A stretch of 64,000 nt of DNA. It comes from Omphalotus guepiniiformis. Lineage: Eukaryota; Basidiomycota; Agaricomycetes; Agaricales; Omphalotaceae. Shown here piece by piece: positions 63,514-64,000 of the stretch. The stretch is taken from NCBI GenBank assembly GCA_028554645.1, contig JAQOOI010000079.1, positions 1,364,001-1,428,000 on the forward strand, read 5' to 3'. The translations under genes and the position numbers were made by a program. Each line of letters opens with the position of its first letter. The first letter of the stretch is position 1. Below the pieces are notes generated by a model that worked only from the letters and a program-made list of their open reading frames with translations, searched no databases and was not told the DNA's origin.

Positions 63514-64000
63514 TCAAGAGCCTAAAAATTTTCTATGATAGTCAAAGGCATGAATTTTTGCGAAACCCGAAGGCAGATCCCACTCTCTCGAAATCGTGTA
63601 GCCCTTTCTCGTGTACAATTGCCGTGCTCCAGGCTGAAACTCTGTGGTGGAGAGCACGATTGATGAAAAACCATACTGTTTCGCCCGTGCTTCACAAACC
63701 GCGACGAGAGCCGCAGCAACTCCACGTCGCCGATGATACGGCGATACGACCAACCTGCGCAGTTCACCTGTACCCGGCTCATAAAGCGAAGAGACATCTG
63801 GTTCAATGAGAAAAAAATACTCGAGAAGATCATATAGAGCTACCCCACCTAAACCCACACATCCGACTACTTCGGGCGCGCCTGTCTTCACGGACTTGCA
63901 TTCGGCAACCCAAAAGGCACGAACACCACCCGAAGTGAATTCATTGAGGCCAGCAGGGATTAGCTGATAATGGCTGGCGATATCACCAAGATCTGTCCGT
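63514..64000 (-). CDS. GNAT family N-acetyltransferase (5' end outside window)
   Basis: The minus frame is open from the right edge to the stop at 63514; the start lies beyond 64000. GNAT features are AFWVAE, then VGCVGLGGVAL, ELRRLVVSPYHRRRGVAAALV (acetyl-CoA pyrophosphate loop R-R-x-G-x-A), VLSTTEFQPGARQLY and YTRKGYTISREW. The arrangement resembles the NAT8-like subgroup. The substrate is unknown. The gene stands 240 bases downstream of the Sec2 start codon on the same strand. Confidence 0.85.
   Translation of the reverse strand, partial: RTDLGDIASHYQLIPAGLNEFTSGGVRAFWVAECKSVKTGAPEVVGCVGLGGVALYDLLEYFFLIEPDVSSLYEPGTGELRRLVVSPYHRRRGVAAALVAVCEARAKQYGFSSIVLSTTEFQPGARQLYTRKGYTISREWDLPSGFAKIHAFDYHRKFLGS

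Overview
The window reads as nuclear DNA of a filamentous basidiomycete, most likely a mushroom-forming agaricomycete. Nearly every gene is split by short GT-AG introns of about 50-70 bases. Genes lie on both strands in no operon order, and the content fits: a fungal-type (FunK1-like) kinase remnant, F-box-like paralogs, METTL16, GH79, GH28/CE8 pectinases and an intron-containing tRNA. No bacterial, viral or complete transposon genes were seen.

Layout. 1-6.3 kb is gene-poor: a possible short secreted peptide, a broken FunK1-like kinase (minus) and a decayed copy of an unnamed gene family whose second decayed copy lies at 39.5-40.0 kb. 6.3-12.6 kb (minus) is UDP-glucose:glycoprotein glucosyltransferase, followed by NMD3 (minus) and a frameshifted Old Yellow Enzyme (OYE) pseudogene. 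17.2-26 kb (plus) holds an ER DnaJC3/p58IPK-type co-chaperone, condensin subunit 3 and METTL16. 26.3-29 kb is a GH79 glycosidase. 29.3-33.8 kb (minus) is the splicing factor CLF1 and a class 3 lipase, with an epoxide-hydrolase-like enzyme leaving divergently. 35.3-38.6 kb has two related F-box-like genes. 40.5-45.5 kb (plus) has mitochondrial Met-tRNA formyltransferase, a CsbD-like stress protein and an intact OYE. 45.6-49.7 kb has a metallophosphoesterase pseudogene, a tRNA-Pro(AGG) and glutamine:fructose-6-phosphate amidotransferase. 51-54.5 kb is a divergent exo-polygalacturonase/pectinesterase pair. 54.7-64 kb has a bHLH factor, phosphopantothenate-cysteine ligase, a Sec2-like Rab GEF and the end of a GNAT acetyltransferase.

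How the genes relate. Most are unrelated housekeeping genes. Two functional groupings stand out. UGGT and the DnaJC3-type protein, both of ER protein quality control, lie within 11 kb. The GH28 and CE8 genes share one 790-base divergent promoter holding a perfect inverted repeat. The window also shows gene-family turnover: one intact and one broken OYE, two broken copies of an unnamed family, a broken kinase and a broken phosphoesterase. No clearly new biological system was found. The best leads are the pectinase inverted repeat, the decayed unnamed family, the two short ORFs with hydrophobic N-termini, and the SUMO-type motifs in condensin. Exon junctions were read by eye and not tested against RNA.
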